64,000 nucleotides of DNA from Gammaproteobacteria bacterium (lineage in GTDB: Bacteria; Pseudomonadota; Gammaproteobacteria; Pseudomonadales; Azotimanducaceae): contig SMWF01000078.1 of assembly GCA_004357385.1 (NCBI GenBank), positions 18,627-82,626 on the forward strand. The letters run 5' to 3'. The translations under genes were made by a program, and so were the position numbers. The notes under the pieces were generated by a model. That model was not told where the DNA came from and did not search any database. It was given only the letters and a program-made list of their open reading frames with translations. How positions within the stretch are numbered: position 1 is the first letter of the stretch; each line of letters opens with the position of its first letter. Shown piece after piece: positions 45,301 to 53,810 of the stretch.

Positions 45301-46715
45301 ACCGAATCGAGTGAAGGCTCTAGGATATCCGGGCGACCGACCCTGTCAAACGAAGTTTTCACGCCTGAGGCCAGGTGGCCGCGAAGTGAATTCGGCATCG
45401 CCTGATCGATCAGGACGTCGGCAAAACTCCCAATCAACCGTTCCTCGGCTGAGAAATTCACCACCCGATTATTTTCCGTCCGCGCCTGCAGCTGGCTCGG
45501 GTCCTTTTTCGACCGGCCGGTGACCAGCACCCGTTGTCGCGTGCCGACCATCGCCGCGCTGATCGCGTCCGCCTGCTGCCGGATGCGCGTCTGAAGCAGA
45601 CCCAGGCGCTGCTTCTTGAGCGTTTGAGGCGTGTCGTCCGGCAGGCTGGCCGCGGGCGTTCCCGGCCGGGGGCTGTAGACGAAGCTGAAGGACGTATCGA
45701 AGCCGATCTCGGCAATCAGCGCCATGGTGGCATCGAAGTCAGCTTGCGTTTCACCCGGAAATCCGACGATGAAGTCCGATGACAGACTGATGTCCGGACG
45801 AATCCGGCGCAGCCTGCGGATCCGATCTTTGTATTCGAGCACCGTATGGCCGCGCTTCATCAGCGCGAGGATCCGATCCGATCCCGACTGAACCGGCAAG
45901 TGCACGTGACTGACCAGTTCCGGTACCTCCGCGTACACGTCGATCAATGCATCGGAAAACTCGACCGGATGCGAAGTGGTGAAGCGGATTCGGTCGATGC
46001 GCGGGATGTCCGCCACGTAACAGATCAGTTCCGCAAGATCCGCCGTAGCAACACCATCGGCATCGCCAGCGCTGCCCGAATCGATCAGACCCCGGTAGGC
46101 ATTCACGTTCTGCCCCAGCAGGTTGACCTCTCGCACTCCCTGATCAGCGAGTTGTCCGATTTCCCTCAACACGTCATCCACCGGTCGACTGACTTCCTCG
46201 CCCCGGGTGTAAGGCACTACGCAGAAGCTGCAGTACTTGCTGCACCCTTCCATGACCGACACGAAGGCACTTGGACCTTCCGCCGTCGGTGCCGGCAGAC
46301 GATCGAACTTTTCGATCTCGGGGAAACTGATGTCCACCACGGGAACACCACGCCTGGCCCGGGCTTCATCGATCATGGCCGGCAGGCGATGCAACGTCTG
46401 CGGGCCGAACACGAGGTCGACGTAGGGCGCCCGGGCATGAATCGCGGCACCTTCCTGACTGGCAACACAACCACCCACACCGATCAGCAGGTCGGGATTG
46501 CGGACCTTCAGGCGCTTCCAGCGGCCGAGCTGATGGAATACCTTCTCCTGGGCTTTTTCCCGAATCGAACAGGTGTTAAGCAGCAGCAGGTCCGCATCTT
46601 CCGCTGCATCGGTCGGCTCCAGCCCATGGCTGACCTTGAGCAGGTCGAGCATACGTGCCGAATCGTACTCGTTCATCTGGCAGCCGTGGGTCTGAATGAA
46701 GACTTTCCCGGACAT
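45297..46715 (-). CDS. miaB: tRNA-2-methylthio-N6-dimethylallyladenosine synthase MiaB
   Basis: 472 residues. N-terminal UPF0004 cysteines are in 'GCQMNEYDS', 'NTCSIREKA' and 'GGCVASQEG'; the radical-SAM triad is 'CSKYCSFC' (C-x3-C-x2-C); the C-terminal '[24 protein letters not shown]' is the TRAM domain. It places a methylthio group on i6A37 of certain tRNAs. It is the first gene of the minus-strand block miaB-phoH-ybeY-ybeX-lnt-leuS-lptE-holA. The two 4Fe-4S clusters are bound by the two cysteine sets. Confidence 0.95.
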   Translation of the reverse strand: MSGKVFIQTHGCQMNEYDSARMLDLLKVSHGLEPTDAAEDADLLLLNTCSIREKAQEKVFHQLGRWKRLKVRNPDLLIGVGGCVASQEGAAIHARAPYVDLVFGPQTLHRLPAMIDEARARRGVPVVDISFPEIEKFDRLPAPTAEGPSAFVSVMEGCSKYCSFCVVPYTRGEEVSRPVDDVLREIGQLADQGVREVNLLGQNVNAYRGLIDSGSAGDADGVATADLAELICYVADIPRIDRIRFTTSHPVEFSDALIDVYAEVPELVSHVHLPVQSGSDRILALMKRGHTVLEYKDRIRRLRRIRPDISLSSDFIVGFPGETQADFDATMALIAEIGFDTSFSFVYSPRPGTPAASLPDDTPQTLKKQRLGLLQTRIRQQADAISAAMVGTRQRVLVTGRSKKDPSQLQARTENNRVVNFSAEERLIGSFADVLIDQAMPNSLRGHLASGVKTSFDRVGRPDILEPSLDSV

Positions 46716-46845
46716 CTTTTTTGCGTTCGCGCTTGCGCGTACTCTGGCACTATAGGGGGCACAGATTATAGGGGGCTACCGCAACACTTGAAATCCCAGC
46801 ATGAGGCTCTATATAACGGTGGCTAAATCCAAATCAGGCAGTGGA

Positions 46846-47181
46846 ATGAGGAACACCCAGGAACATATCTATAAGGTTCTGTTCCACAATCAGGGTCAGG
46901 TCTACGAGGTCTACGCCCACTCGATCTACCAGAGTGATCTGTACGGCTTCATTGAGATCGAAGACTACATCTTTGGCGAGCGCACCAAGGTGGTGATCGA
47001 TCCAGGCGAAGACAAGCTGCGCCAGGAGTTCGAGGGCGTCCAGCGCAGCTTCATTCCGATGCATGCCATCGTCCGGATCGACGAAGTCGAAAAAGAGGGC
47101 GTCGCCAAAGTCACCGAGAGCAAGGGTGAGAATGTCACACCGTTTCCAATGCCCGTCCCAAGCAACGAAAAGAAGACCTGA
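46846..47181 (+). CDS. DUF1820 family protein
   Basis: 111 residues from the ATG at 46846. The conserved core starts at 'IYKVLFHNQGQVYEVYA', 'SDLYGFIEIEDYIFGE' and 'EGVQRSFIPMHAIVRIDEVEK'. The family is found in gammaproteobacteria and no function has been proved. A longer reading from ATG 46801 adds 15 residues unlike relatives. It is divergent from miaB with 130 bases between, where a short direct repeat occurs but no clear promoter. It overlaps or abuts the acyl-CoA synthetase frame at its 3' end. Confidence 0.85.
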   Translation: MRNTQEHIYKVLFHNQGQVYEVYAHSIYQSDLYGFIEIEDYIFGERTKVVIDPGEDKLRQEFEGVQRSFIPMHAIVRIDEVEKEGVAKVTESKGENVTPFPMPVPSNEKKT

Positions 47182-48701
47182 GCCCCAACCCACCTGAATC
47201 TACGGCACGGCAGCCGCTGCACCCGCTCGTTCACGCGCGGGAAACACCGGACCGCCCGGCCCTGATCTTGGCCGACACCGGCCAGGTGATGAGCTACGCA
47301 GAACTCGCATCCCTGTCGTGTCGCGGGGCGCGGGTGTTTCGGGACCTCGGTCTGCGGACCGGCGACGGGATCGCACTGCTCGTCGAGAACTGTCCCGAGT
47401 TCCTGCCGATCTACTGGGCTGCTCAGCTTGCGGGCCTGTACTTCACACCCATCAGCGTGCAGTTCCAGCGCGACGAGATCGCCTGGATACTGAACGACTG
47501 CGATGCGCAGGTACTGATCGTATCGGAAACCCAGGCGGGCAAGGTCACGGACGCTCCCCAAGCCCATCAGTTGTTACTGTCCGACTGGCACTCCCTGACT
47601 CGGGCCGCGTCCGATCAGTTGCTCGGCGACGCCTGTGAGGGCGCCGAGATGCTGTACTCCTCCGGGACCACTGGGCCGCCCAAGGGAGTTCGCCACGCTC
47701 CGCCGGGCACATCTCTGGGAACCACCTCGGAACTGATGCGGCGGCGCCTCAGGCTGCACCGGATCGATGCGTCGATGGTGTATCTGTCGACGGCGCCGCT
47801 GTATCACTCCGCGCCACTGCGCTACAACGCCATGGCGCAGCGGGTGGGCGCAACCAGCGTGATCATGCCGAAATTCACGCCGCGCACCGCCCTGGAGCTG
47901 ATCGAACGCCACCGGGTGACCCACAGCCAATGGGTCCCGACGATGTTCGTCCGGCTGCTGCAGCTCGAACCGGAGGTACGTGCCCGCTGGGACCTGTCCA
48001 GCCACCGGTTCGCGATTCATGCGGCTGCACCCTGCCCGGTTGAGGTCAAGCGAGCCATGTTCGACTGGTGGGGGTCGATTCTCTACGAGTACTACTCAGG
48101 AACCGAGGGCAACGGTCAGACCGCAATCGATCCCCAGCAGTGGCTTGCCCATCCCGGGTCCGTCGGTACGCCATTGCTGGGCACACTGCGCATTCTCGAT
48201 GCCGCTGGGCGGGAATTGCCGGCCGGCCAGGACGGACTCGTGTACTTCGAGGGCGGTCCAGCGTTCGAGTACTACAAGGATCCGGAGAAGACTGCGCGCA
48301 GTCGCAGCCCGCAAGGCTACTCGACACTGGGCGACATCGGCCACTTGGATGACGAGGGCTACCTGTATCTGACCGGTCGGTCCTCATACATGATCATATC
48401 CGGCGGCGTAAACATCTATCCGCAGGAAATCGAAGATCTGTTGCTGCGTCATCCCGCGGTTTCAGACGTCGCAGTGTTTGGTATCCCGCACCCGGAATTC
48501 GGCGAAGAGGTCAAGGCCGCCGTCGAGCTACGCGCAGGTCTGGCCGTTGATGACGCCCGGGCTCGCGAGCTGATTGACCATTGCCGGGAGCATCTGGCCC
48601 ATCTCAAGTGCCCGAAGTCGATCGACTTCCACGAATCTCTACCGCGTCACGCCACCGGTAAGCTCTATACGCGCCAGCTACGCGACCCGTACTGGACGTA
48701 G
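47178..48701 (+). CDS. AMP-dependent acyl-CoA synthetase (start uncertain)
   Basis: ANL enzyme of 477-507 residues. The ATP loop is 'LYSSGTTGPPKGV', 'YYSGTEG' and 'TLGDIGHLDDEGYLYLTGR' follow, and the C-terminus has the lysine motif 'RHATGKLYTRQLR'. It should activate an acyl or aryl acid as its CoA ester. The family's N-terminal part ('LVHARETPDRPALILADTGQ') lies upstream of the first normal start (TTG 47268). No ATG, GTG or TTG occurs between the upstream stop and that point, so I place the start at CTG 47178, which overlaps the DUF1820 stop as CTGA. It overlaps the convergent dehydrogenase by 24 bases. Confidence 0.82.
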   Translation: MSPNPPESTARQPLHPLVHARETPDRPALILADTGQVMSYAELASLSCRGARVFRDLGLRTGDGIALLVENCPEFLPIYWAAQLAGLYFTPISVQFQRDEIAWILNDCDAQVLIVSETQAGKVTDAPQAHQLLLSDWHSLTRAASDQLLGDACEGAEMLYSSGTTGPPKGVRHAPPGTSLGTTSELMRRRLRLHRIDASMVYLSTAPLYHSAPLRYNAMAQRVGATSVIMPKFTPRTALELIERHRVTHSQWVPTMFVRLLQLEPEVRARWDLSSHRFAIHAAAPCPVEVKRAMFDWWGSILYEYYSGTEGNGQTAIDPQQWLAHPGSVGTPLLGTLRILDAAGRELPAGQDGLVYFEGGPAFEYYKDPEKTARSRSPQGYSTLGDIGHLDDEGYLYLTGRSSYMIISGGVNIYPQEIEDLLLRHPAVSDVAVFGIPHPEFGEEVKAAVELRAGLAVDDARARELIDHCREHLAHLKCPKSIDFHESLPRHATGKLYTRQLRDPYWT

Positions 48702-49751
48702 CGGCGCCTGCGCCGGCGCTTCACCGCGAGCCGCATCGAGAATCCGTTCGGCCATCTGGTCGGCTTCGAGGTTGCTCGGTCGCTTTGCGCGCTGGGCGCG
48801 TTCGAATATCTCCAGCAGGCGTTCGCCAATTCGGTCGACCGCCCGGGCGAGCTGCGCGACATCGCCTTCGCCCAGGTACTCTCGAGCGACGCTGATGATT
48901 CCACCGGCGTTGATGACATAGTCCGGTGCATAGAGTATCCCGCGCCGCATGAGCGCCGTACCGGCTGCCGCATCGAACAGCTGGTTGTTCGCCGCGCCCG
49001 CAACCACGTTCGCCTGGAGCCGGGATACCGAATCGCAGGTCAACACGCCGCCCAACGCGCAGGGCACGAACACATCCACCGGCTGGGACACGATTTCATC
49101 CACCGGCACGAGTTCGGCGCCCAACTCATCGGCTGCCCGTTCGCGCTTGTCTTTATCGAGATCCGCAGCCACCAGCCTGGCCCCCGCCTCGCGCAACAAT
49201 CGCGCCGTTTCGAAGCCCACGTTGCCCAGTCCCTGAATACCGACCCGCAAATCATCGAGATCACGCGTCGGGTCGATGAATCCGACTGCAGCGCGGATGC
49301 CCTGGACAACACCGCGCGCCGTCCAGGGCGAAGGATCGCCTCCCGCGGCGGTCGCCACGCCGCTGACGTAGTCGGTACGCTGCGCCACGCAACGTAAATC
49401 TGCGACGTTGACGCCCACATCTTCCGCGGTGACATACCGACCCCCCAGAGACTCCACCAGTTCGCCAAAGGCATGCAGCTGCGCTTCTGTGGCGGGTTCA
49501 TCGGCCAGGATAACGGCTTTGCCACCGCCAAAAGGCAGGCCGGCCAACGCGTTCTTGTAGGTCATCCCTCTGGACAAGCGCAACACGTCATCCAGCGCGG
49601 CGAAGTCGTCTGCGTAGTGCCAACGACGCAGGCCACCTGCGGCCGGTCCCAGGGTGGTGTCGTGCAGGGCGATGATTGCCCGCAGACCGGATTCGCTGTG
49701 CTCGTGCCAGAGCACCCGTTCGTGGGAGGCAAATGAGGGGTGGTCGAACAT
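48678..49751 (-). CDS. Leu/Phe/Val/Glu dehydrogenase family protein
   Basis: 357 residues from ATG 49751; the open frame reaches 49814 but the extra 21 residues are not conserved. Catalytic lysine in 'LPFGGGKAVIL', the Gly-rich NAD site 'GIQGLGNVG', and the typical start 'MFDHPSFASHERVLWH' are visible. It deaminates branched or aromatic amino acids to keto acids with NAD. Divergent to an Lrp/AsnC regulator that likely controls it, with an inverted repeat between (49849-49866). It converges on the acyl-CoA synthetase with a 24-base overlap. Confidence 0.88.
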   Translation of the reverse strand: MFDHPSFASHERVLWHEHSESGLRAIIALHDTTLGPAAGGLRRWHYADDFAALDDVLRLSRGMTYKNALAGLPFGGGKAVILADEPATEAQLHAFGELVESLGGRYVTAEDVGVNVADLRCVAQRTDYVSGVATAAGGDPSPWTARGVVQGIRAAVGFIDPTRDLDDLRVGIQGLGNVGFETARLLREAGARLVAADLDKDKRERAADELGAELVPVDEIVSQPVDVFVPCALGGVLTCDSVSRLQANVVAGAANNQLFDAAAGTALMRRGILYAPDYVINAGGIISVAREYLGEGDVAQLARAVDRIGERLLEIFERAQRAKRPSNLEADQMAERILDAARGEAPAQAPLRPVRVA

Positions 49752-49848
49752 GATGGGAGTGCTCACGGACACGAGCCTGGATGTGGCGCAAACGATAGAC
49801 CTCTCCCGGTACAAAAACCTTGCGATCGTGCCGCCTTATCCTAAAAAG

Positions 49849-49866
49849 GTAACTTATTCATGTTAC
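49849..49866. promoter_or_regulatory. AT-rich inverted repeat, candidate Lrp/AsnC operator
   Basis: GTAAC-TTATTCAT-GTTAC in the 139-base divergent gap between an amino-acid dehydrogenase and an Lrp/AsnC regulator, 25 bases before the regulator start. AT-rich imperfect palindromes like this are normal autoregulatory targets of the family. Confidence 0.4.
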
Positions 49867-49890
49867 TCTACTCATTTTACGGGCATATTC

Positions 49891-50370
49891 ATGTCCAACG
49901 ATCCACTCGACCGCTTTGATCGTGCAATACTCGAACACCTCCAGCACGACGCCAGCATGTCGGCCGCCGAGGTCGGGGAGTCCGTCGGCCTGTCACAGTC
50001 GCCCTGCTGGCGGCGCATCAACCGGCTGGAATCCCGAGGGGTGATCACCCGGCGCGTCGCTCTGCTCGACCGCCGCAAGTTGGGCCTGGATGTACTGGTC
50101 TTCGCCATGGTCAAACTGACCGCCCACGGCCGCCGCTCGCTACCGGAGTTCGCGGAGACGATCCAACGCTACCCCCAGGTGCTGGAGTGTTACACCCTCA
50201 TGGGCGAAATGGACTTTCTGCTGCGTATCGTGATGCCGGACGTGTACGCATATGAGCGGTTTTTCTTCGAAGAGCTGTCGCAGTTCCCTGGCGTTCAGGA
50301 GGTGCATTCCAACATCGCGCTATCGGAAATCAAATCGACCACCGAACTACCCTTGGACGAGATTCAATAG
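49891..50370 (+). CDS. Lrp/AsnC family transcriptional regulator
   Basis: 159 residues from ATG 49891; residues of the frame before it are not conserved. N-terminal helix-turn-helix ('DRAILEHLQHDASMSAAEVGESVGLSQSPCWRRINRLE') and a RAM ligand-binding domain ('VLECYTLMGEMDFLLRIVMPD'). It is a local amino-acid-responsive regulator rather than global Lrp, and should act on the divergent dehydrogenase. Its 3' end overlaps the convergent alpha-hydroxy-acid oxidase by 7 bases. Confidence 0.9.
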   Translation: MSNDPLDRFDRAILEHLQHDASMSAAEVGESVGLSQSPCWRRINRLESRGVITRRVALLDRRKLGLDVLVFAMVKLTAHGRRSLPEFAETIQRYPQVLECYTLMGEMDFLLRIVMPDVYAYERFFFEELSQFPGVQEVHSNIALSEIKSTTELPLDEIQ

Positions 50371-51437
50371 CCCTCGTCCAGCAACGGAAACGCACTGAGG
50401 ACCTGGGGATTGGGCAACGGTGGCGCCGGCTCGACGAGTGATGCATCCAGCTCCGCCAGTGTTGTCGCGCCCAGCAGGGCCATGTTGGTGCGAATTTCGA
50501 ACTCCAGGATACCGAAGGCTCGCAGCAACGCGGGTACCCCTCCGGCCGCCATCGCCATCCCCTGCAGTCGCCCGATGCCCACCAGATCGGCGCCCAGGGC
50601 GAGGGCTTTGAGCACGTCGGTGCCGCGCATGACGCCGCCGTCGAACACCACCGGTACGCGGCCCTGCACCGCGTCCACGACTTCCGGCAACGCGTCCAGG
50701 CAGCCCCGCCCATGATCCAACTGGCGGCCACCGTGGTTCGAAACGTAAATCACGTCCACGCCGTCATTCACGGCACGCGCCGCATCGTCACCCCGATTGA
50801 TGCCTTTGAGCACCAGCGGGATATCGAAGCGCTCCTTGACGTGCGCCACCGTGTTCCAGGTCATGCGCGCCTGGTACGCCAGGTGGCTCGGCCCCGATCG
50901 TTTTGCCGACGGAGGCAGGAATCCTCGACCAACGTCACGTTCCCGGCGGCTATAGACGGCCGTATCGACGGTGAGGCAGAGCGCGAGGTAGCCGGCCGCG
51001 ACGATGCGTTCGATCACCCCATCCATCCAATCCTGATCGTCCTGGAGGTACAGCTGATAGACCTTGGGACCCGCCGCCGCGGCGGCGACGGTTTCCAGAT
51101 CCACCGCAACCGCCGAGCTCTGAATCATCGGGATCCCCAATTCCTCGCTGGCCAGCGCAATCGACACGCCACCGCCCGACTCGAACAGCTCATTTGAACC
51201 GAGCGGCGCGAGAACAAGCGGCATGCTCAGCGGCACACCGAGAAACGTCGTCGAGAGGTCGACTTCCGACACGTCATTGAGTATCCGGGGACGAAACGCG
51301 AGGCTGTCCAGCGCCATACGATTGCGATTCAGCGAGGTCTCCGTGTCGGCGCCGCCGAGCAGGTAGTCCCAATGCTCATCGCTCAATTTGGCCCGCGCCA
51401 TCTCGATCATCTCGTGCAGGGTCCGAAATTTCCTCAC
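50364..51437 (-). CDS. FMN-dependent alpha-hydroxy-acid oxidase/dehydrogenase
   Basis: 357 residues, TIM-barrel with FMN. The catalytic histidine motif 'SNHGGRQLDHG' and the FMN-phosphate loop 'FDGGVMRGTDVLKALALGADLVGIGR' are clear. Members include L-lactate dehydrogenase, glycolate oxidase and mandelate dehydrogenase; substrate cannot be read here. It starts 105 bases from the divergent ferredoxin-reductase-like gene. An amino-acid derived 2-hydroxy acid would fit the adjacent dehydrogenase. Confidence 0.9.
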   Translation of the reverse strand: MRKFRTLHEMIEMARAKLSDEHWDYLLGGADTETSLNRNRMALDSLAFRPRILNDVSEVDLSTTFLGVPLSMPLVLAPLGSNELFESGGGVSIALASEELGIPMIQSSAVAVDLETVAAAAAGPKVYQLYLQDDQDWMDGVIERIVAAGYLALCLTVDTAVYSRRERDVGRGFLPPSAKRSGPSHLAYQARMTWNTVAHVKERFDIPLVLKGINRGDDAARAVNDGVDVIYVSNHGGRQLDHGRGCLDALPEVVDAVQGRVPVVFDGGVMRGTDVLKALALGADLVGIGRLQGMAMAAGGVPALLRAFGILEFEIRTNMALLGATTLAELDASLVEPAPPLPNPQVLSAFPLLDEGY

Positions 51438-51541
51438 CGCGTCTCCGTTTGTGCGCAGGGTTTTCCAACGCGGCAGTCTATATCGTTGCGCGCAACCGGA
51501 CAGTAGAATAGCCGGCCTCGTGATTCCGGAGACTGCCGAAC

Positions 51542-52756
51542 ATGCCCACTTTCGTTGTGATTGGCGGCGGCCACGCCGCCGGTCAGGCTGTCGCGAGCCT
51601 GCGCCAGGGCGGTTTCGATGGCGAGATCATCGTGGTCGGCGACGAGCCGTTTCCGCCTTACCAGCGGCCGCCACTGTCCAAGCAGTATCTGTCGGGCGAA
51701 CACGGACTCGACCGGGTCTACCTTCGGCCGGAGAGTTTCTATGCCAAACGCGACATCACCCTGAAGCTGGGGATTCGCGTCGAATCGCTGGATTGCGAGG
51801 CGCACAGCGTAACCACCAGTGAAGGCGAAACCATCAACTACGACAAGGCATTGCTATGCACGGGCAGCCGGCCGCGGCAGCTGAAGGCACCGGGCAGCGA
51901 TCTCGCAGGGATTCACTATCTACGAGGCATCGCAGACGTCGATGGTATCCGCGCCGAGATGGCCGACGCCAAGACCATGATCATCGTCGGTGGTGGATAC
52001 ATCGGCCTCGAAGTGGCAGCAGTGGTCCGCACAGCGGGTCTAGAAGTCTCGGTCCTGGAGATGGAGTCCCGAATTCTGAACCGGGTGACGACCCCGACGA
52101 TGTCGGAGTTCTACACCCAGCTCCATGAAGGCCGGGGCGTGAAGATCCTCACCGACACCGCGGTCTCCGGCTTCGAGGGCGAAGGACGCATCAGCGCAGC
52201 CGTCACCGTATCCGGCGAGCAGCTCCCCGCCGATATCGTGATCATCGGCATCGGCATCCTGCCCAATGTAGAGTTGGCCCAAGCTGCTGGTCTGGATTGT
52301 GAAAACGGCATCGTGGTCGACGAACGCTGCGCGACCAGTCATCCGGACGTCTACGCGGCCGGCGACTGCACCAACCATCCCAACCCGTTGCTGAATCGCA
52401 GGTTACGGCTGGAGTCGGTCCCCAACGCCATGGAGCAGTCCCGGGTCGCCGCCGCCAACATGCTCGGTGAAGAGAAAACCTACGCCGCCATTCCATGGTT
52501 CTGGTCCGACCAGTACGAGCTGAAACTGCAGATGGTCGGTTTCTCCACCGATGCCGATCAGGAGGTGTTGCGCGGCGATCCCAGCAGCAATCAATTTGCC
52601 CGCTTCTACCTCGAACAGGGTGTTCTGGTGGCAGCCGACGCGGTGAACAGCCCCAAGGAGTTCATGGCCTGCCGGCAACTCGTGACGAAGCAGGTGAAGG
52701 TTGACGTCGATAAGCTCGCCAACGCGGATGTGCCCATCAAAGAGTTGCTCGCGTAA
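51542..52756 (+). CDS. NAD(P)H-dependent ferredoxin/rubredoxin reductase-type flavoprotein
   Basis: 404 residues. The FAD site 'VVIGGGHAAGQAVASLR' is at residues 5-21, the NAD site is 'IIVGGGYIGLEVAAVV', and 'VYAAGDCTNHPN' is the second FAD signature. It is related to putidaredoxin/ferredoxin reductases that feed cytochromes P450 or ring dioxygenases. No ferredoxin or P450 is adjacent, so the partner is unknown. It is followed by a 152-base gap that holds a GC-rich stem but no gene. Confidence 0.9.
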   Translation: MPTFVVIGGGHAAGQAVASLRQGGFDGEIIVVGDEPFPPYQRPPLSKQYLSGEHGLDRVYLRPESFYAKRDITLKLGIRVESLDCEAHSVTTSEGETINYDKALLCTGSRPRQLKAPGSDLAGIHYLRGIADVDGIRAEMADAKTMIIVGGGYIGLEVAAVVRTAGLEVSVLEMESRILNRVTTPTMSEFYTQLHEGRGVKILTDTAVSGFEGEGRISAAVTVSGEQLPADIVIIGIGILPNVELAQAAGLDCENGIVVDERCATSHPDVYAAGDCTNHPNPLLNRRLRLESVPNAMEQSRVAAANMLGEEKTYAAIPWFWSDQYELKLQMVGFSTDADQEVLRGDPSSNQFARFYLEQGVLVAADAVNSPKEFMACRQLVTKQVKVDVDKLANADVPIKELLA

Positions 52757-52908
52757 GACGGCACCCGTTCCCGTTCTTCAAACAAGCCGTACCACAGCCG
52801 CCACTGTTCGGGGGCCTACCCGGCGCCCCCTATCGCGGACGCACCGATGACAGTGCCCGACGATACGCCGCCGACAGGGAGGATGGGATATCCCCCCATC
52901 GACGCTAA

Positions 52909-53799
52909 TCAAGCGGCTCGTCGATCGGGCAGTCCCAGTATTTGGGCCGCCTCCGCCGAGGTGGCCGGTCGGCAACCGAGGCGCTCGCATAACTCGACAG
53001 CTTCGGTCACCAGTTCCAGATTAGAGCGGCGCGGATCGCCGCTTGGCTCCAGTCCTACCTGAAGATGGCCACCGCACGCGATGGCCTGTTCTGCCAGCCC
53101 GCAGCCAACCACGTCACCCCCCTGAACGGACACCAACCAGGGAAGTTGCGTGGCCTGGATCATCTCCAGATAGGCGTCCAGCGCCGTTGCGGTCGGCGGC
53201 AGGCCGAAACCGCCGCGGCGGCCGCCGAAATAGAATTTCATGAAAGCCCCTGGAGGTAACCGATCCGCTTGCACGTACCCCAGGATGAATTTGACGAATC
53301 CGGGTTCGAAGATCGAAACGCTCAGGCCCACGCCCAGCGCCCGGCACGTCTCAACCATGTAAACGCCATCGGCAAAGCTGTTCTGGTAGATCCAGTCGTC
53401 CGGCCGTGGCGAACCATCCGCATTGAACCGCCCGATGTTCGTGGTCCCCGGGTCGACCAGCCCCAGGCCCAATACCCCCGCATCGGCTAACGCCACGATG
53501 TGCGCATACCGGTCCTCGGGGCTGATGCCTGGCCGGCCACCGGGCATGGTCGGATACAGCAACGCATCAGGGCGTTGCTCGAGAATCTGCCGCCAGGCGG
53601 AAAGATACGGTTCCGCGGAATGGTGGCCGTCGCTACCCAGCACCGCTTCGTCGTTGTGATTGTGCGCGATCGCCGCCCCGGCCTCGAGACAGGCCAGCGC
53701 ATCGCCGGCGATTTCATCCGGACTGCGTGGAACCCGCGGGTTGCGGTCTTTGCTCATGCCGCCATTCAGCGCGACCTCGATGATGACGGGTCTGGCCAT
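52909..53799 (-). CDS. 3-keto-5-aminohexanoate cleavage enzyme family (BKACE) protein
   Basis: 296-residue DUF849 TIM barrel. The zinc-ligand motif 'AIAHNHND' and 'VGLEPS' (a Glu that may bind zinc) match BKACE, which condenses a beta-keto acid with acetyl-CoA and releases acetoacetate. Substrates vary greatly in this family (carnitine and lysine degradation, among others). The gene lies 11 bases downstream of an acyl-CoA dehydrogenase on the same strand; the product of one may feed the other. Specificity not assignable. Confidence 0.85.
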   Translation of the reverse strand: MARPVIIEVALNGGMSKDRNPRVPRSPDEIAGDALACLEAGAAIAHNHNDEAVLGSDGHHSAEPYLSAWRQILEQRPDALLYPTMPGGRPGISPEDRYAHIVALADAGVLGLGLVDPGTTNIGRFNADGSPRPDDWIYQNSFADGVYMVETCRALGVGLSVSIFEPGFVKFILGYVQADRLPPGAFMKFYFGGRRGGFGLPPTATALDAYLEMIQATQLPWLVSVQGGDVVGCGLAEQAIACGGHLQVGLEPSGDPRRSNLELVTEAVELCERLGCRPATSAEAAQILGLPDRRAA

Positions 53800-53810
53800 C
53801 GTGTTCCCCG

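Noticed and set aside
46751..46776. Direct repeat TATAGGGGGC twice before the DUF1820 gene
   Set aside because: Only two 10-base copies with no palindrome and no -35; may be chance.
52810..52830. GGGGGC-N9-GCCCCC stem in the convergent gap after the flavoprotein gene
   Set aside because: It could end transcription from either side, but no run of T follows on either strand, so I do not call a terminator.
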